Shown: positions 6,960 through 15,002 of the stretch, in pieces
How the letters are laid out: every line of letters starts with the position of its first letter
Numbering within the stretch: position 1 is the stretch's first letter
Assembly: GCA_002305415.1 (NCBI GenBank)
Contig: DBQX01000076.1
Location: forward strand, 1-15,579
Source: Actinomycetales bacterium UBA1383
GTDB taxonomy: Bacteria; Actinomycetota; Actinomycetes; Actinomycetales; Actinomycetaceae
Direction of reading: 5' to 3'
DNA length: 15,579 bases
The notes under the pieces: generated by a model
Database searches by the model: none
The model's input: the letters and a program-made list of their open reading frames with translations, nothing else
What the model was told of the DNA's origin: nothing
Program-made: the position numbers and the translations under genes

Positions 6960-8150
6960 ATGAGCGTCCGAACGCCCATGACGCTGGCCAGCGTCGAGAC
7001 CGGCCAGGGATTGCGCGCCGCCTGCGCGCAGGCACCCGAGACCGTCATCGCCACCGTACAGAAGTCCGGCATCCGCGGCCGTGGCGGCGCCGGCTTCCCC
7101 ACCGGCCTGAAGTGGCAGCTCGCGGCCGCCGCGCCCGCGCCCGAGGGGCGGCGCTTCGTGCTCTGCAACGCGGACGAGGGCGAGCCCGGCACGTTCAAGG
7201 ACCGCGTGCTGCTCGAGGACCTCGCGGACCTCGTGTTCGAGGGCATGACCATCGCCGGCCACGCGATCGGCGCGAAGGAAGGCATCCTGTACCTCCGCGG
7301 CGAGTACATCTACCTGCTGGCGGGCCTGCAGGCCACCCTGGAGCGCCGTCGCGCTGAGGGCCTGCTCGGCGACGACGTCCTCGGCACCGGCCTGGCTTTC
7401 GACATCCAGATCCGCATGGGCTCAGGCGCGTACGTCTGCGGCGAGGAGACCGCGATGATCCAGAGCCTCGAGGGCCGCCGGGGGGAGCCGCGCAACCGCT
7501 TCCCCTACCCGGTGGTCGCGGGCCTGCACCAGGCGCCCACCATCGTCAACAACGTGGAGACCTTCGCGTGGGTCGCGGCGATCATGGCCCGCGGCGCCGA
7601 CTGGTTCGCCTCGATCGGCACGGACAACTCCACCGGGCCGAAGCTGCTGAGCGTCTCCGGCGACGTCGCCCGGCCCGGCACGTACGAGTTCCCCCTCGGC
7701 GTGACGATCGCCGAGGTCCTCGCCGCGGCCGACGACGGCGGGAAGGCGAAGGCCGTCGTCGTGGGCGGGGCGTGCGGGCAGTGCGTCCCGGCGCGCGACT
7801 TCTCCCGGGCGATCAGCTACGAGGACGTCTCCACCGGCGGCGCCGTGATCGTGCTCGGCCCGGACCGCGACCTCCTCGACGTGGCGGAGAACTTCATGGA
7901 GTTCTTCGTGGACGAGTCCTGCGGCCAGTGCACCCCGTGCCGGGTGGGCAACGTGGCGATCCTCGAGGGCATCCGCGCGATGCGCCGCGGCGAGTTCACC
8001 ACCGAGCAGTTGCGGGACCTGCAGCGCCTGGGCGGCACGATGCGCGTGGCGTCCAAGTGCGGGCTCGGCCAGACCAGCCCCACGTTCTTCCTCTCCCTCG
8101 TCGAGCACTTCGCCGACGAGATCCTCGACCGCGTCCCCACCCCCGCCTGA
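6960..8150 (+). CDS. hydB: [FeFe]-hydrogenase NuoF-like subunit HydB
   Basis: A 396-residue NuoF-family flavoprotein that exchanges electrons with NAD(H) through FMN for the adjacent hydrogenase. The NADH/FMN-binding motifs are intact: GRGGAGFPTG, then NADEGEPGTFKDR, then GAYVCGEETA. Near the C-terminus ESCGQCTPCR plus a later Cys (SKCGLGQ) supply the four ligands of the N3-type [4Fe-4S] cluster. The protein starts and stops with this core. It lacks the N-terminal thioredoxin-like [2Fe-2S] domain and the C-terminal ferredoxin domain found in larger HydB proteins of electron-bifurcating hydrogenases. ATG 6960 is favoured by AAGGGGA about 8 bases upstream over an in-frame ATG at 6909. The hydA start follows the stop after 15 bases. 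Complex I NuoF is excluded by the hydrogenase neighbour. Confidence 0.92.
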   Translation: MSVRTPMTLASVETGQGLRAACAQAPETVIATVQKSGIRGRGGAGFPTGLKWQLAAAAPAPEGRRFVLCNADEGEPGTFKDRVLLEDLADLVFEGMTIAGHAIGAKEGILYLRGEYIYLLAGLQATLERRRAEGLLGDDVLGTGLAFDIQIRMGSGAYVCGEETAMIQSLEGRRGEPRNRFPYPVVAGLHQAPTIVNNVETFAWVAAIMARGADWFASIGTDNSTGPKLLSVSGDVARPGTYEFPLGVTIAEVLAAADDGGKAKAVVVGGACGQCVPARDFSRAISYEDVSTGGAVIVLGPDRDLLDVAENFMEFFVDESCGQCTPCRVGNVAILEGIRAMRRGEFTTEQLRDLQRLGGTMRVASKCGLGQTSPTFFLSLVEHFADEILDRVPTPA

Positions 8151-8165
8151 CGGCAGGAGAAGCCC

Positions 8166-10163
8166 ATGAGCGCGCCCACCATCCCCACCCCGCCCGCCCC
8201 CACCGGACCCGCGGGATCCGTCCACACGCTCGCCGGCCCCACGGGGCCGGGGGGACTCGCGTCCGCCAGCCCCACGGTCCCGGTCACCATCGACGGCCGG
8301 CACATCGAGGTGCCGCGGGGCACGTCCATCCTCGACGCCGCGAAGCAGGCCGGCGTGCGCATCCCGACCCTGTGCCACCACCCGGACCTCCCGGACTCCG
8401 GGGTGTGCCGGGTCTGCGTGGTCGAGGTCTCCGGGCAGCGCCTCCTCCAGGCGAGCTGCGCCTACCCGATCACCTCGCCGGTGGACGTGAAGACGCACAG
8501 CCCGCGCATCCGCCAGGCGCGCCGCGACGTGATCGACCTGATGCTCTCCGAGCACTACGGCGAGTGCCGCACCTGCGTGCGCGACGGCAACTGCGAGCTG
8601 CAGGACCTGGCGATCGAGTACGGCTCCGACCGCTACCGCTTCGGGGAGAAGACCGAGCCCACCCGCCGCCTGGAGAAGTTCGGTCCCTCGGTGGTGCTCG
8701 AGATGGACAAGTGCGTGCTCTGCACCCGCTGCGTGCGCACCTGCGCCGAGATCCAGGGCGTGCACGCGCTCACCGTGGTGGGGCGCGGGGACCGCACCGC
8801 GATCTCCACGTTCGCGGACCTGCCGCTCTCCGAGGTGGTGTGCATCAATTGCGGGCAGTGCATCAACCGGTGTCCCACCGGCGCGCTCACCGCCGTCGAC
8901 GTGACGGACGAGGTGTGGGCCGCGATCGAGGACCCGACCAAGCACGTGGTCATCCAGACCGCCCCCGCGCCGCGCGCCGCGATCGGCGAGGAGTTCGGGC
9001 TCGAGCCCGGCACGCCGCTGACGTGGCAGATGAACACCGCGCTCCGCGAGATCGGTTTCGACAAGGTCTTCGACACCAACTTCACCGCCGACCTGACCAT
9101 CATCGAGGAGGGCACGGAGCTGTTGCTGCGGCTCTACAAGAACCTGGTCCTCGGCGACTCGAGCCAGCCGGTACCCCAGTTCACCTCCTGCAGCCCCGGC
9201 TGGGTGAAGTTCATCGAGCACTCCTACCCGGAGTACCTGCCGAACATGTCCACCTGCAAGAGCCCACAGCAGATGTTCGGCGCGCTCATCAAGACGTGGT
9301 ACGCGGCCCGCAACGGGCTCGACCCGGCCAACGTCGTCTCCGTGGCGCTCATGCCCTGCGTGGCCAAGAAGTTCGAGGCCGGCCGTCCCGAGATGACCGC
9401 GAGCGGCCACGCGGACGTGGACTACGTGCTCACCGCGCGCGAGCTGGCCACCATGACCCGGCAGCACGGGCTGTCCCTGCCGGACATGCCACCCTCCGAC
9501 TTCGACGACCCGTTCGGCACGGCCTCCGGTTCCGGCGTCATCTTCGGAACGACCGGCGGCGTGATGGAGGCCGCGCTGCGCACCGTGCTCGAGCTGGTGA
9601 CCGGCCAGGCCGTGGAGAACATCTTCGACCACGCCGACATCACCCCCGTGCGCGGGTTCGACGACGCCCGCATCGCGGAGCTGACGCTGCCGGACGTCGT
9701 TGGCCCGGTGCCGCCCCTGCTCGCGCACCTCGTCCCGAACTGGGACTGGCTGCGCGGCGTCACCGTCAAGGTGGGCGTGGCGCACGGCACCGCCAACGCC
9801 CGGAAGGTGATGGAGGACATCAAGGCCGGCGGTCCGTTCTCCGAGTGCCACTTCATCGAGTTCATGGCCTGCCCCGGCGGGTGCCTCGGTGGTGGCGGCC
9901 AGCCGATCCCCACCAACCTGGAGATCCGCAAGGCCCGCGCCCGCGCGATCTACGCCGAGGACGCCGCCTACGGCGACCAGGGGCGCGCCCGCAAGAGCCA
10001 CGAGAACCCCGCCGTCGTGCGCCTGTACGGCGAGCTGCTCACCGACGGTCCCGGCGGCAGGATCAGCCACCACCTGCTGCACACCCACTACACCGCGCGC
10101 GGCACGTACATCGACGCCGTGGGCGCCGCCCGAGCGGAGATCAAGGAGGGAGCGCCGTGCTGA
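8166..10163 (+). CDS. hydA: [FeFe]-hydrogenase catalytic subunit HydA
   Basis: A 665-residue group A [FeFe] hydrogenase (2H+ + 2e- = H2). A proline-rich leader of about 38 residues precedes a plant-type [2Fe-2S] domain (C70, C81, C84, C98), a His/Cys [4Fe-4S] site (H130, C134, C137, C143) and a two-cluster ferredoxin domain (C183/C186/C189, C193, C226/C229/C232, C236). The H-cluster domain has L1 TSCSPGW (340-346), L2 MPCVAKKFE (396-404) and L3 EFMACPGGCLGGGGQP (565-580, C569 and C573). Proton-path residues match Clostridium pasteurianum CpI: C342, E315, E318 and S362. L1 has Ser343 where CpI has Cys300. A small-subunit-like tail (SHENPAVVRLYGE... to HHLLHTHY) completes the fold; there is no C-terminal thioredoxin-like domain. 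GGAGA precedes ATG 8166. The last codons overlap hydC. Confidence 0.95.
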   Translation: MSAPTIPTPPAPTGPAGSVHTLAGPTGPGGLASASPTVPVTIDGRHIEVPRGTSILDAAKQAGVRIPTLCHHPDLPDSGVCRVCVVEVSGQRLLQASCAYPITSPVDVKTHSPRIRQARRDVIDLMLSEHYGECRTCVRDGNCELQDLAIEYGSDRYRFGEKTEPTRRLEKFGPSVVLEMDKCVLCTRCVRTCAEIQGVHALTVVGRGDRTAISTFADLPLSEVVCINCGQCINRCPTGALTAVDVTDEVWAAIEDPTKHVVIQTAPAPRAAIGEEFGLEPGTPLTWQMNTALREIGFDKVFDTNFTADLTIIEEGTELLLRLYKNLVLGDSSQPVPQFTSCSPGWVKFIEHSYPEYLPNMSTCKSPQQMFGALIKTWYAARNGLDPANVVSVALMPCVAKKFEAGRPEMTASGHADVDYVLTARELATMTRQHGLSLPDMPPSDFDDPFGTASGSGVIFGTTGGVMEAALRTVLELVTGQAVENIFDHADITPVRGFDDARIAELTLPDVVGPVPPLLAHLVPNWDWLRGVTVKVGVAHGTANARKVMEDIKAGGPFSECHFIEFMACPGGCLGGGGQPIPTNLEIRKARARAIYAEDAAYGDQGRARKSHENPAVVRLYGELLTDGPGGRISHHLLHTHYTARGTYIDAVGAARAEIKEGAPC

Positions 10164-10666
10164 CCATCCCCGCTGAGGTCGCCGAGCAGCACGCCGAGCT
10201 GATCGGCATCATCGACACCCTGGTCGAGCGGCACGGCCGCGACCGCAGTGCCCTCATCCCCGTGCTGCAGGACCTGCACGTCGAGCGGCGCCGCATCGGC
10301 CCCACCGCGATGCAGGTGGTGGCGGACCGCCTCGGGATCCCGGTCACCGACGTGTACGGCGTGGTGACCTTCTACTCCTTCCTCGGCATGGGAGCGGTGG
10401 GCAGGCACGTCATCCGGCTGTGCCGCACCATCAGCTGCGGCATGGCGGGAGCGGAGGGCATCGCGCGGCACCTCGAACGCGAACTCGGGATCGGGTTCGG
10501 CGAGACCACGCCGGACGGCTTGTTCACGCTCGAGTGGGCGAACTGCATCGGCCGCTGCGACAGCGCACCCGCGATGCTGGTCGACCAGAGCGCGATGGGG
10601 CACCTCACCCCGGAGCTCGTCTCCGAGGTGATCGCCGGCCTGCGCGCCGCGGCGCGGGAGGAGTGA
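10157..10666 (+). CDS. hydC: [FeFe]-hydrogenase NuoE-like subunit HydC
   Basis: A 169-residue NuoE-family thioredoxin-like [2Fe-2S] protein, the small electron-transfer subunit of the trimeric hydrogenase. Cluster ligands are C89-x4-C94 (LCRTISCG) and C130-x3-C134 (NCIGRCD). The helical front part carries the family's usual YGVVTFYSFL (67-76). The start is GTG 10157, with AAGGAGGG 6 bases upstream, overlapping the last 7 bases of hydA, so translation is coupled. Other frames upstream lack a start with such a site. Length is normal for NuoE. With HydB it should form the NAD(H)-facing half of the enzyme. Confidence 0.93.
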   Translation: MLTIPAEVAEQHAELIGIIDTLVERHGRDRSALIPVLQDLHVERRRIGPTAMQVVADRLGIPVTDVYGVVTFYSFLGMGAVGRHVIRLCRTISCGMAGAEGIARHLERELGIGFGETTPDGLFTLEWANCIGRCDSAPAMLVDQSAMGHLTPELVSEVIAGLRAAAREE

Positions 10667-10691
10667 CCGGAGCCGGGCGGGTGTGACAGGA

Positions 10692-10713
10692 GGCCGACGC
10701 GGGACTGTCGGCC
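10692..10713 (+). terminator. Hairpin ending the hyd operon
   Basis: GGCCGAC (10692-10698), loop GCGGGACT, GTCGGCC (10707-10713): a perfect 7-bp GC-rich stem 25 bases after the hydC stop. It is followed by CCTTCCGT rather than a U-run, as is common for hairpin terminators in high-GC actinobacteria. The next gene's promoter lies just beyond it. Confidence 0.5.
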
Positions 10714-10739
10714 CCTTCCGTGGTCCACCGAGGCGGGAC

Positions 10740-10765
10740 TACGCTGCGTCCAGCCGATCGGAGGG
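10740..10765 (+). promoter_or_regulatory. Putative promoter and RBS of the secreted-protein gene
   Basis: TACGCT (10740-10745) fits the TANNNT -10 pattern. GGAGGG (10760-10765) is a good ribosome-binding site 4 bases before ATG 10770, so this mRNA would have a short conventional leader. A matching -35 is not clear. Confidence 0.4.
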
Positions 10766-10769
10766 CACC

Positions 10770-11543
10770 ATGAGGACATCACTTCTCGCGGGCCTGACAG
10801 CGGCGGCGCTGGTGCCGCTGTCTGTCATGCCGGCAACGGCGGGCAACCCCCGCATCTACCACACGATCTCGTCCACGTACGGCTACGCCGTCGTCACCCA
10901 GCAGCTCGACGAGTGCCTCCTCGGTGAGGTGTTCGTGTCCTCCTCCGTGGCGACCTACGCGGCACAGCCCGGCCCGGTGGACAAGCAGGGCCTGACCGGG
11001 GTGCTCGTCCGGATCACGGACACGTGCGCCACGCCGCCGGAGGGCGACGTCAGCGTCCAGGCGGGTGGGGGACCCGCGGGCGTCGTCGTCCTCGAGGCCG
11101 ACGGGCAGCTGTACGACGACCTGCGGGACGGCGATCTGAACGGGGCGGCACTGCAGGTGGACCCGCGGCTGCGCTGGGCCTGGGTCGCCACCTCGATCCC
11201 CGGGACGGCGACGGCGTACACCGACGGGATCCCCGCCGAGCCGTACGACGTGGTGATCCAGCTCGAGGCGTCCTGGACGGGTGTCGGCGAACTCGAGCAC
11301 ACCACGGCGGTGAACCACGAGAACTTCCCAGACGAGGGGGTCGTGAACTCCACGGCGAACGACCTGCGGCGCTCGGCGGAGGCCGAGGTCGCGGTCACGG
11401 TCGACGGCCACACCCTCACCGGGTTCGACCCGGGCCAGGAGGCGGGTGGCAGCGGCGTGCTCGAGCGGTCGAAGTCCCGGTGCATCGAGGTGCCGCGGCC
11501 GGGAGTGGAGGGCTTCTACCCCTGCTTCGGCTTCCCCGGCTGA
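10770..11543 (+). CDS. Secreted protein of unknown function, four cysteines
   Basis: A 257-residue protein with a clear Sec signal peptide (MRTSLLAGLTAAALVPLSV..., cleavage probable after ATA near residue 24). The mature part is acidic and rich in Val, Thr and Gly, suggesting beta structure. It has only four cysteines (C49, C86, C238, C252), which in an exported protein would be expected to form two disulfides. There is no lipobox, LPXTG anchor or catalytic motif I recognise. The C-terminal FYPCFGFPG ending places the last Cys near the chain end. The start is fixed by GGAGGG; the frame is open upstream but the signal peptide begins here. It sits between the hyd operon terminator and the PEPCK promoter as a single-gene unit, so neighbours do not reveal its job. 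Confidence 0.75.
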   Translation: MRTSLLAGLTAAALVPLSVMPATAGNPRIYHTISSTYGYAVVTQQLDECLLGEVFVSSSVATYAAQPGPVDKQGLTGVLVRITDTCATPPEGDVSVQAGGGPAGVVVLEADGQLYDDLRDGDLNGAALQVDPRLRWAWVATSIPGTATAYTDGIPAEPYDVVIQLEASWTGVGELEHTTAVNHENFPDEGVVNSTANDLRRSAEAEVAVTVDGHTLTGFDPGQEAGGSGVLERSKSRCIEVPRPGVEGFYPCFGFPG

Positions 11544-11603
11544 GCCGCTTGTCACGCGGACGAAAAGGGACCCCATACCCTTCCCCCGCGGGGACGGCGT
11601 CGG

Positions 11604-11616
11604 AATAATCGCACCC
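11604..11616 (+). promoter_or_regulatory. Putative leaderless promoter -10 box of PPi-PEPCK gene
   Basis: AATAAT (11604-11609) differs from TATAAT at one base and stands out in this GC-rich DNA. It ends 7 bases before ATG 11617, and no Shine-Dalgarno sequence lies in between, so a leaderless transcript is likely. A 10-bp palindrome CCCCGCGGGG lies just upstream at 11584-11593. Confidence 0.55.
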
Positions 11617-14600
11617 ATGGCTGACAACCTCCACGCCGCGATCAACCTGCGTCTCGCCCTCCTTGACCTCCCCATGGCCGACGACCCGGCGGGCGCCGAG
11701 GCGGCCCGGCTCGTCTCCCCGATCCTGGCTCGCCAGCGTGAGCTCAGCCGGCGGCTGAGTGACCGCCTGCCGGCGGTCGACCTGCGGATCCAGAACTTCC
11801 TCGACGACTACTGCGCCGGGGCGGCGGTCATGCCGAAGCTGCCGAAGCGCACCCTCGTCCTCGACCAGGCCGGGCTGGCGCGCGAGCTCACGCTCCCCCT
11901 CGGTGGCGACCAGTACACCTCGCCGCTGCTCAGCAGCTACCGGCTGGTCAACGGGGTGCTCCACAACCCCGCCAGCGACAGGCGCACCACCGCGGGCGTG
12001 TTCCACGTGGCCGAGGGCGGACTGCCGATCCCGGACGACAAGCTCGCGGTGCCGCGCGAGGTGTTCGCGCTCATGATGCAGCGCGCCTTCGAGATGCCCG
12101 AGGACCTCATGCGGCTCCCCTTCACCGGGAACTCCGACACTCCGGCGTCCTGCATCGTGTCGCTGCTCCTGCGCCCCCTCGTGGCGCCGGCCGTGCCCGG
12201 CTACGCCTCGGAGAAGCGCATGGAGATCCGCTTCTTCGTGCCCGGCAGCCTCGTGGCGAACCTCGACTTCGTGGAGTCCATCTTCGGCAACGGCGGTGAC
12301 CCGTACCTGCCGGACAACGACGCCGCACTCTGCCCGGACGGGTGGACCGGCACCACCGGCCTCGTGGTCCTGGCCCCGCACCTGACCCAGCTCAGGAAGA
12401 AGGACGTCGGGCTGCCGCACTGGGATGAGGCCACGGAGCGGCAGCGGCGCGACGGCATGTGCTGGAAGGAGGAGGACGAGCTCTACAACGGCGGCCAGGC
12501 CTTCAAGCTGTGCGCCCGGGACGAGCGCGGCGTGATCGTCACGATGATCGCGGACAACTACTTCGGGTACTGCAAGAAGGAGGTCAAGACCCAGATCTCC
12601 TACTCCGCGAACCTGTTCGGGAACGTCGAGGAGGAACACGCCGGCGGCGCGCTCGTGTTCCCGAGCTACAACCTGGGACACGAGTTCACCAACGACCGGT
12701 ACACGACCTACAGCGTGGCCGACGTCGTCGCCCGCGATCCCGGGCAGTGGGACGTGCGGCCGGAGGGCCACGCCGTGCACCGGGTCCACGACCACGTCGT
12801 GCTCGTGCCGTTCGGGGCGACGTTCAGCCTCCGCCACCAGTCGGTGACCTGGGACGCCGACGGCGAGTCCCGCACCATCCGGCTACGGGCGGGGAAGACG
12901 TACGTCGGCCCCAACGGCTACCGGGTCCACATGGAGCAGTCCGCCGCGGACAAGCGCCAGTGGAGCCTCATCGGCACCGACCCACTGGCCAAGGCATGCC
13001 ACAAGCCGAGCACCGTCTCCGGAGGCGGCAAGTCCGAGATCTCCAAGGCGATCACCGACGCGTTCATCTACACCAACGCCTACAGCGCCGACTTCGACAA
13101 GGACATGGAGGCCGTCGCCGCGATCCTCGCCCGCGACTACTCCAACCGGTTCAACAACCCGGAGTACAACGGCAAGGACCACCGGGCGATCCTCAGCGAC
13201 ACGCGGTCCATCGGGTCCGTGATCAAGCTGCTGACCCCCTCGGAGCAGGACTTCACGTGGGAGTACAACGAGTGGCTGCGGGGCATCCCGCAGCACATCA
13301 AGGAACTCGTGTACGTCGTGAAGCGGTTCTACCGCCCCGAGTGGAAGGGTGACTGGCGCAGCCACTTCACGGTCGGCATCATGAACGGCCGCCAGGGCAA
13401 CGCTGTCCGGCTCGATGGCGAGAAGCTCACCGTCAACGCCCTGCGGGTGGGCTTCGAGAGGGACGGGTCGTGGCGGATCTTCTCGCTGCGCCACGACTTC
13501 AGCCCCGCCGTGAAGGTGCAGCTCGAGGATGACATCACCGCGAGCATCGTCGCCCCGCCCGGCCGCGGGTTCCCCGACGGGGAGAAGTCCCGGAAGTTCG
13601 TGGTGAACTGCGAACGGCTCCTCTTCCAGCGCCCCGACGACGCGATCCACCGCGGGTACGACAAGCAGGCCGAGGCCGACATGGCCAAGCCGGACAACTT
13701 CCTGTCCAACTTCGAGCCCCTCACGCCGGCCGACGCCCGCGACATGGTGGACGACGCCATCGGGTTCAGCGCCTTCACCGAGCCGATGCAGCAGGTGATC
13801 CTCACCGCCGCCGCGCTGGGCGAGGGCGAGTCCCCGGGCTACTTCGTGTCCTCCGCGAACCCGCGCCTCGTGGGCGGTAAGCCGTCGAAGAACCCGCGCT
13901 ACCTGCAGCTGCGTCCCGACCTCGCGAACCCGAAGGCCACGGCCACGGCCGACATCGCCGTCCACCTCTTCAAGGGCGTGCCGCTGTCCGCCGAGGTGAT
14001 GTGGCCGATCGACGTCGTCGCGGCCGGCCGGCGCAACAACCCGCCGGAGGCGGGGGTGCGGCCCCTGTGCACCTTCAACCCGCTGCACTACATGGAGCTG
14101 CCCGAGCTCTTCATGGAGTACATCAGCTCGATGACCGGCAAGTCCCCGTCGACGACGGGGGCCGGCTCCGAGGGCGCTCTCACCAAGGGCCCGTTCAACG
14201 CCATGCCCGCGATCGTCGACCTGAACGCCGCCCTGCTGTCCTACGTCCTGACGGGCTACGACGGCTGGGTCTCCTGCGCCGGCTACGTCGGCCCCAACGT
14301 GCGGGTGGACCACGACATCTCCCTGCTCGTTCCCGAGCTGTTCTCCCGGATGAGCGCGCGGGAGCGCGACGCCCACAACCTCATCGCGGACGGCGAGCTC
14401 GAGAAGCTCGAGGACTTCGAGCACAACGGGCGGAAGGTCCTCGCGAGCCGCCTCGGCTACCGGATGAACGCGCACTTCGCGGGCAAGTACTTCGGCCGGA
14501 TCTTCATGCACCCGCACGTGGTGTTCACGGACGAGATGCTCCGGCCGGAGCTCCAGGACCTGGACGTGTTCGCCGACTCGATGGACACGATCGTGACCAC

Positions 14601-15000
14601 CCACGAGCGCGTGGCAACCAGCTACTTCGACGACGGCACGATCGCACTGGCCTGCCCACCATTGCGGGCGCTGCTGGAGATCATGGCGTATGGTGCCACC
14701 GCCGATGGCAAGGACCTGTCCTCGCCCGAGGTCCGCGGGCTGTTCGACCGCGACAACGTACTGGCGAGTGACTGGTACGCGGAACGGCTGGACGCCAAGC
14801 AGGCCGCCGACGTGCGCCACGCCGACGCGGCGATCGCCGCGCTCACCCGCTTCGTGGGGACCGAGGGCAACGAGTCGGTGGTGGCCCGGCTCGCCCTCGA
14901 CGCCCGCCTCGAGCGGGTGAGGGCCGAGCGGGAGCAGCTCGCCTCGGACGAGTACCGCCAGAGCCTGGTGGGCACGCTGGGGCTGCAGCCGCTGCGGTAG
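11617..15000 (+). CDS. PPi-type phosphoenolpyruvate carboxykinase
   Basis: A 1127-residue protein that I recognise, along its whole length, as the pyrophosphate-dependent PEP carboxykinase described from Propionibacterium freudenreichii and Entamoeba histolytica (oxaloacetate + PPi = PEP + CO2 + Pi). Family landmarks: the N-terminal AAINLRLALLDLP and RQRELSRRLSDRLP; NLDFVESIFGNGGDPYLP (about 215-232); DNYFGYCKKEVKTQISYSAN near 315-335; a P-loop-like GGGKSE (469-474); HFTVGIMNG; AAGRRNNPPE around 805; and EYISSMTGKSPSTTGAGSEG (834-853). Length is about twice that of ATP- or GTP-dependent PEPCK, as expected for the PPi type. The start at ATG 11617 agrees with the family's N-terminus and the promoter. 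It appears monocistronic, followed by a hairpin. It would connect glycolysis to C4 acids, or run in reverse, while sparing ATP. Confidence 0.92.
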   Translation: MADNLHAAINLRLALLDLPMADDPAGAEAARLVSPILARQRELSRRLSDRLPAVDLRIQNFLDDYCAGAAVMPKLPKRTLVLDQAGLARELTLPLGGDQYTSPLLSSYRLVNGVLHNPASDRRTTAGVFHVAEGGLPIPDDKLAVPREVFALMMQRAFEMPEDLMRLPFTGNSDTPASCIVSLLLRPLVAPAVPGYASEKRMEIRFFVPGSLVANLDFVESIFGNGGDPYLPDNDAALCPDGWTGTTGLVVLAPHLTQLRKKDVGLPHWDEATERQRRDGMCWKEEDELYNGGQAFKLCARDERGVIVTMIADNYFGYCKKEVKTQISYSANLFGNVEEEHAGGALVFPSYNLGHEFTNDRYTTYSVADVVARDPGQWDVRPEGHAVHRVHDHVVLVPFGATFSLRHQSVTWDADGESRTIRLRAGKTYVGPNGYRVHMEQSAADKRQWSLIGTDPLAKACHKPSTVSGGGKSEISKAITDAFIYTNAYSADFDKDMEAVAAILARDYSNRFNNPEYNGKDHRAILSDTRSIGSVIKLLTPSEQDFTWEYNEWLRGIPQHIKELVYVVKRFYRPEWKGDWRSHFTVGIMNGRQGNAVRLDGEKLTVNALRVGFERDGSWRIFSLRHDFSPAVKVQLEDDITASIVAPPGRGFPDGEKSRKFVVNCERLLFQRPDDAIHRGYDKQAEADMAKPDNFLSNFEPLTPADARDMVDDAIGFSAFTEPMQQVILTAAALGEGESPGYFVSSANPRLVGGKPSKNPRYLQLRPDLANPKATATADIAVHLFKGVPLSAEVMWPIDVVAAGRRNNPPEAGVRPLCTFNPLHYMELPELFMEYISSMTGKSPSTTGAGSEGALTKGPFNAMPAIVDLNAALLSYVLTGYDGWVSCAGYVGPNVRVDHDISLLVPELFSRMSARERDAHNLIADGELEKLEDFEHNGRKVLASRLGYRMNAHFAGKYFGRIFMHPHVVFTDEMLRPELQDLDVFADSMDTIVTTHERVATSYFDDGTIALACPPLRALLEIMAYGATADGKDLSSPEVRGLFDRDNVLASDWYAERLDAKQAADVRHADAAIAALTRFVGTEGNESVVARLALDARLERVRAEREQLASDEYRQSLVGTLGLQPLR

Positions 15001-15002
15001 GA

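Noticed and set aside
7422..10088. An 888-codon open frame on the minus strand opposite the hydrogenase genes
   Set aside because: It lies antisense to genes with clear catalytic motifs, has the His/Arg/Gly/Ala-rich make-up of GC-rich shadow frames and shows no domain.
6960..10666. Respiratory complex I (nuoE/F/G) instead of hydrogenase
   Set aside because: The NuoG-like protein carries all three H-cluster loops, absent from NuoG, and no other nuo genes adjoin.
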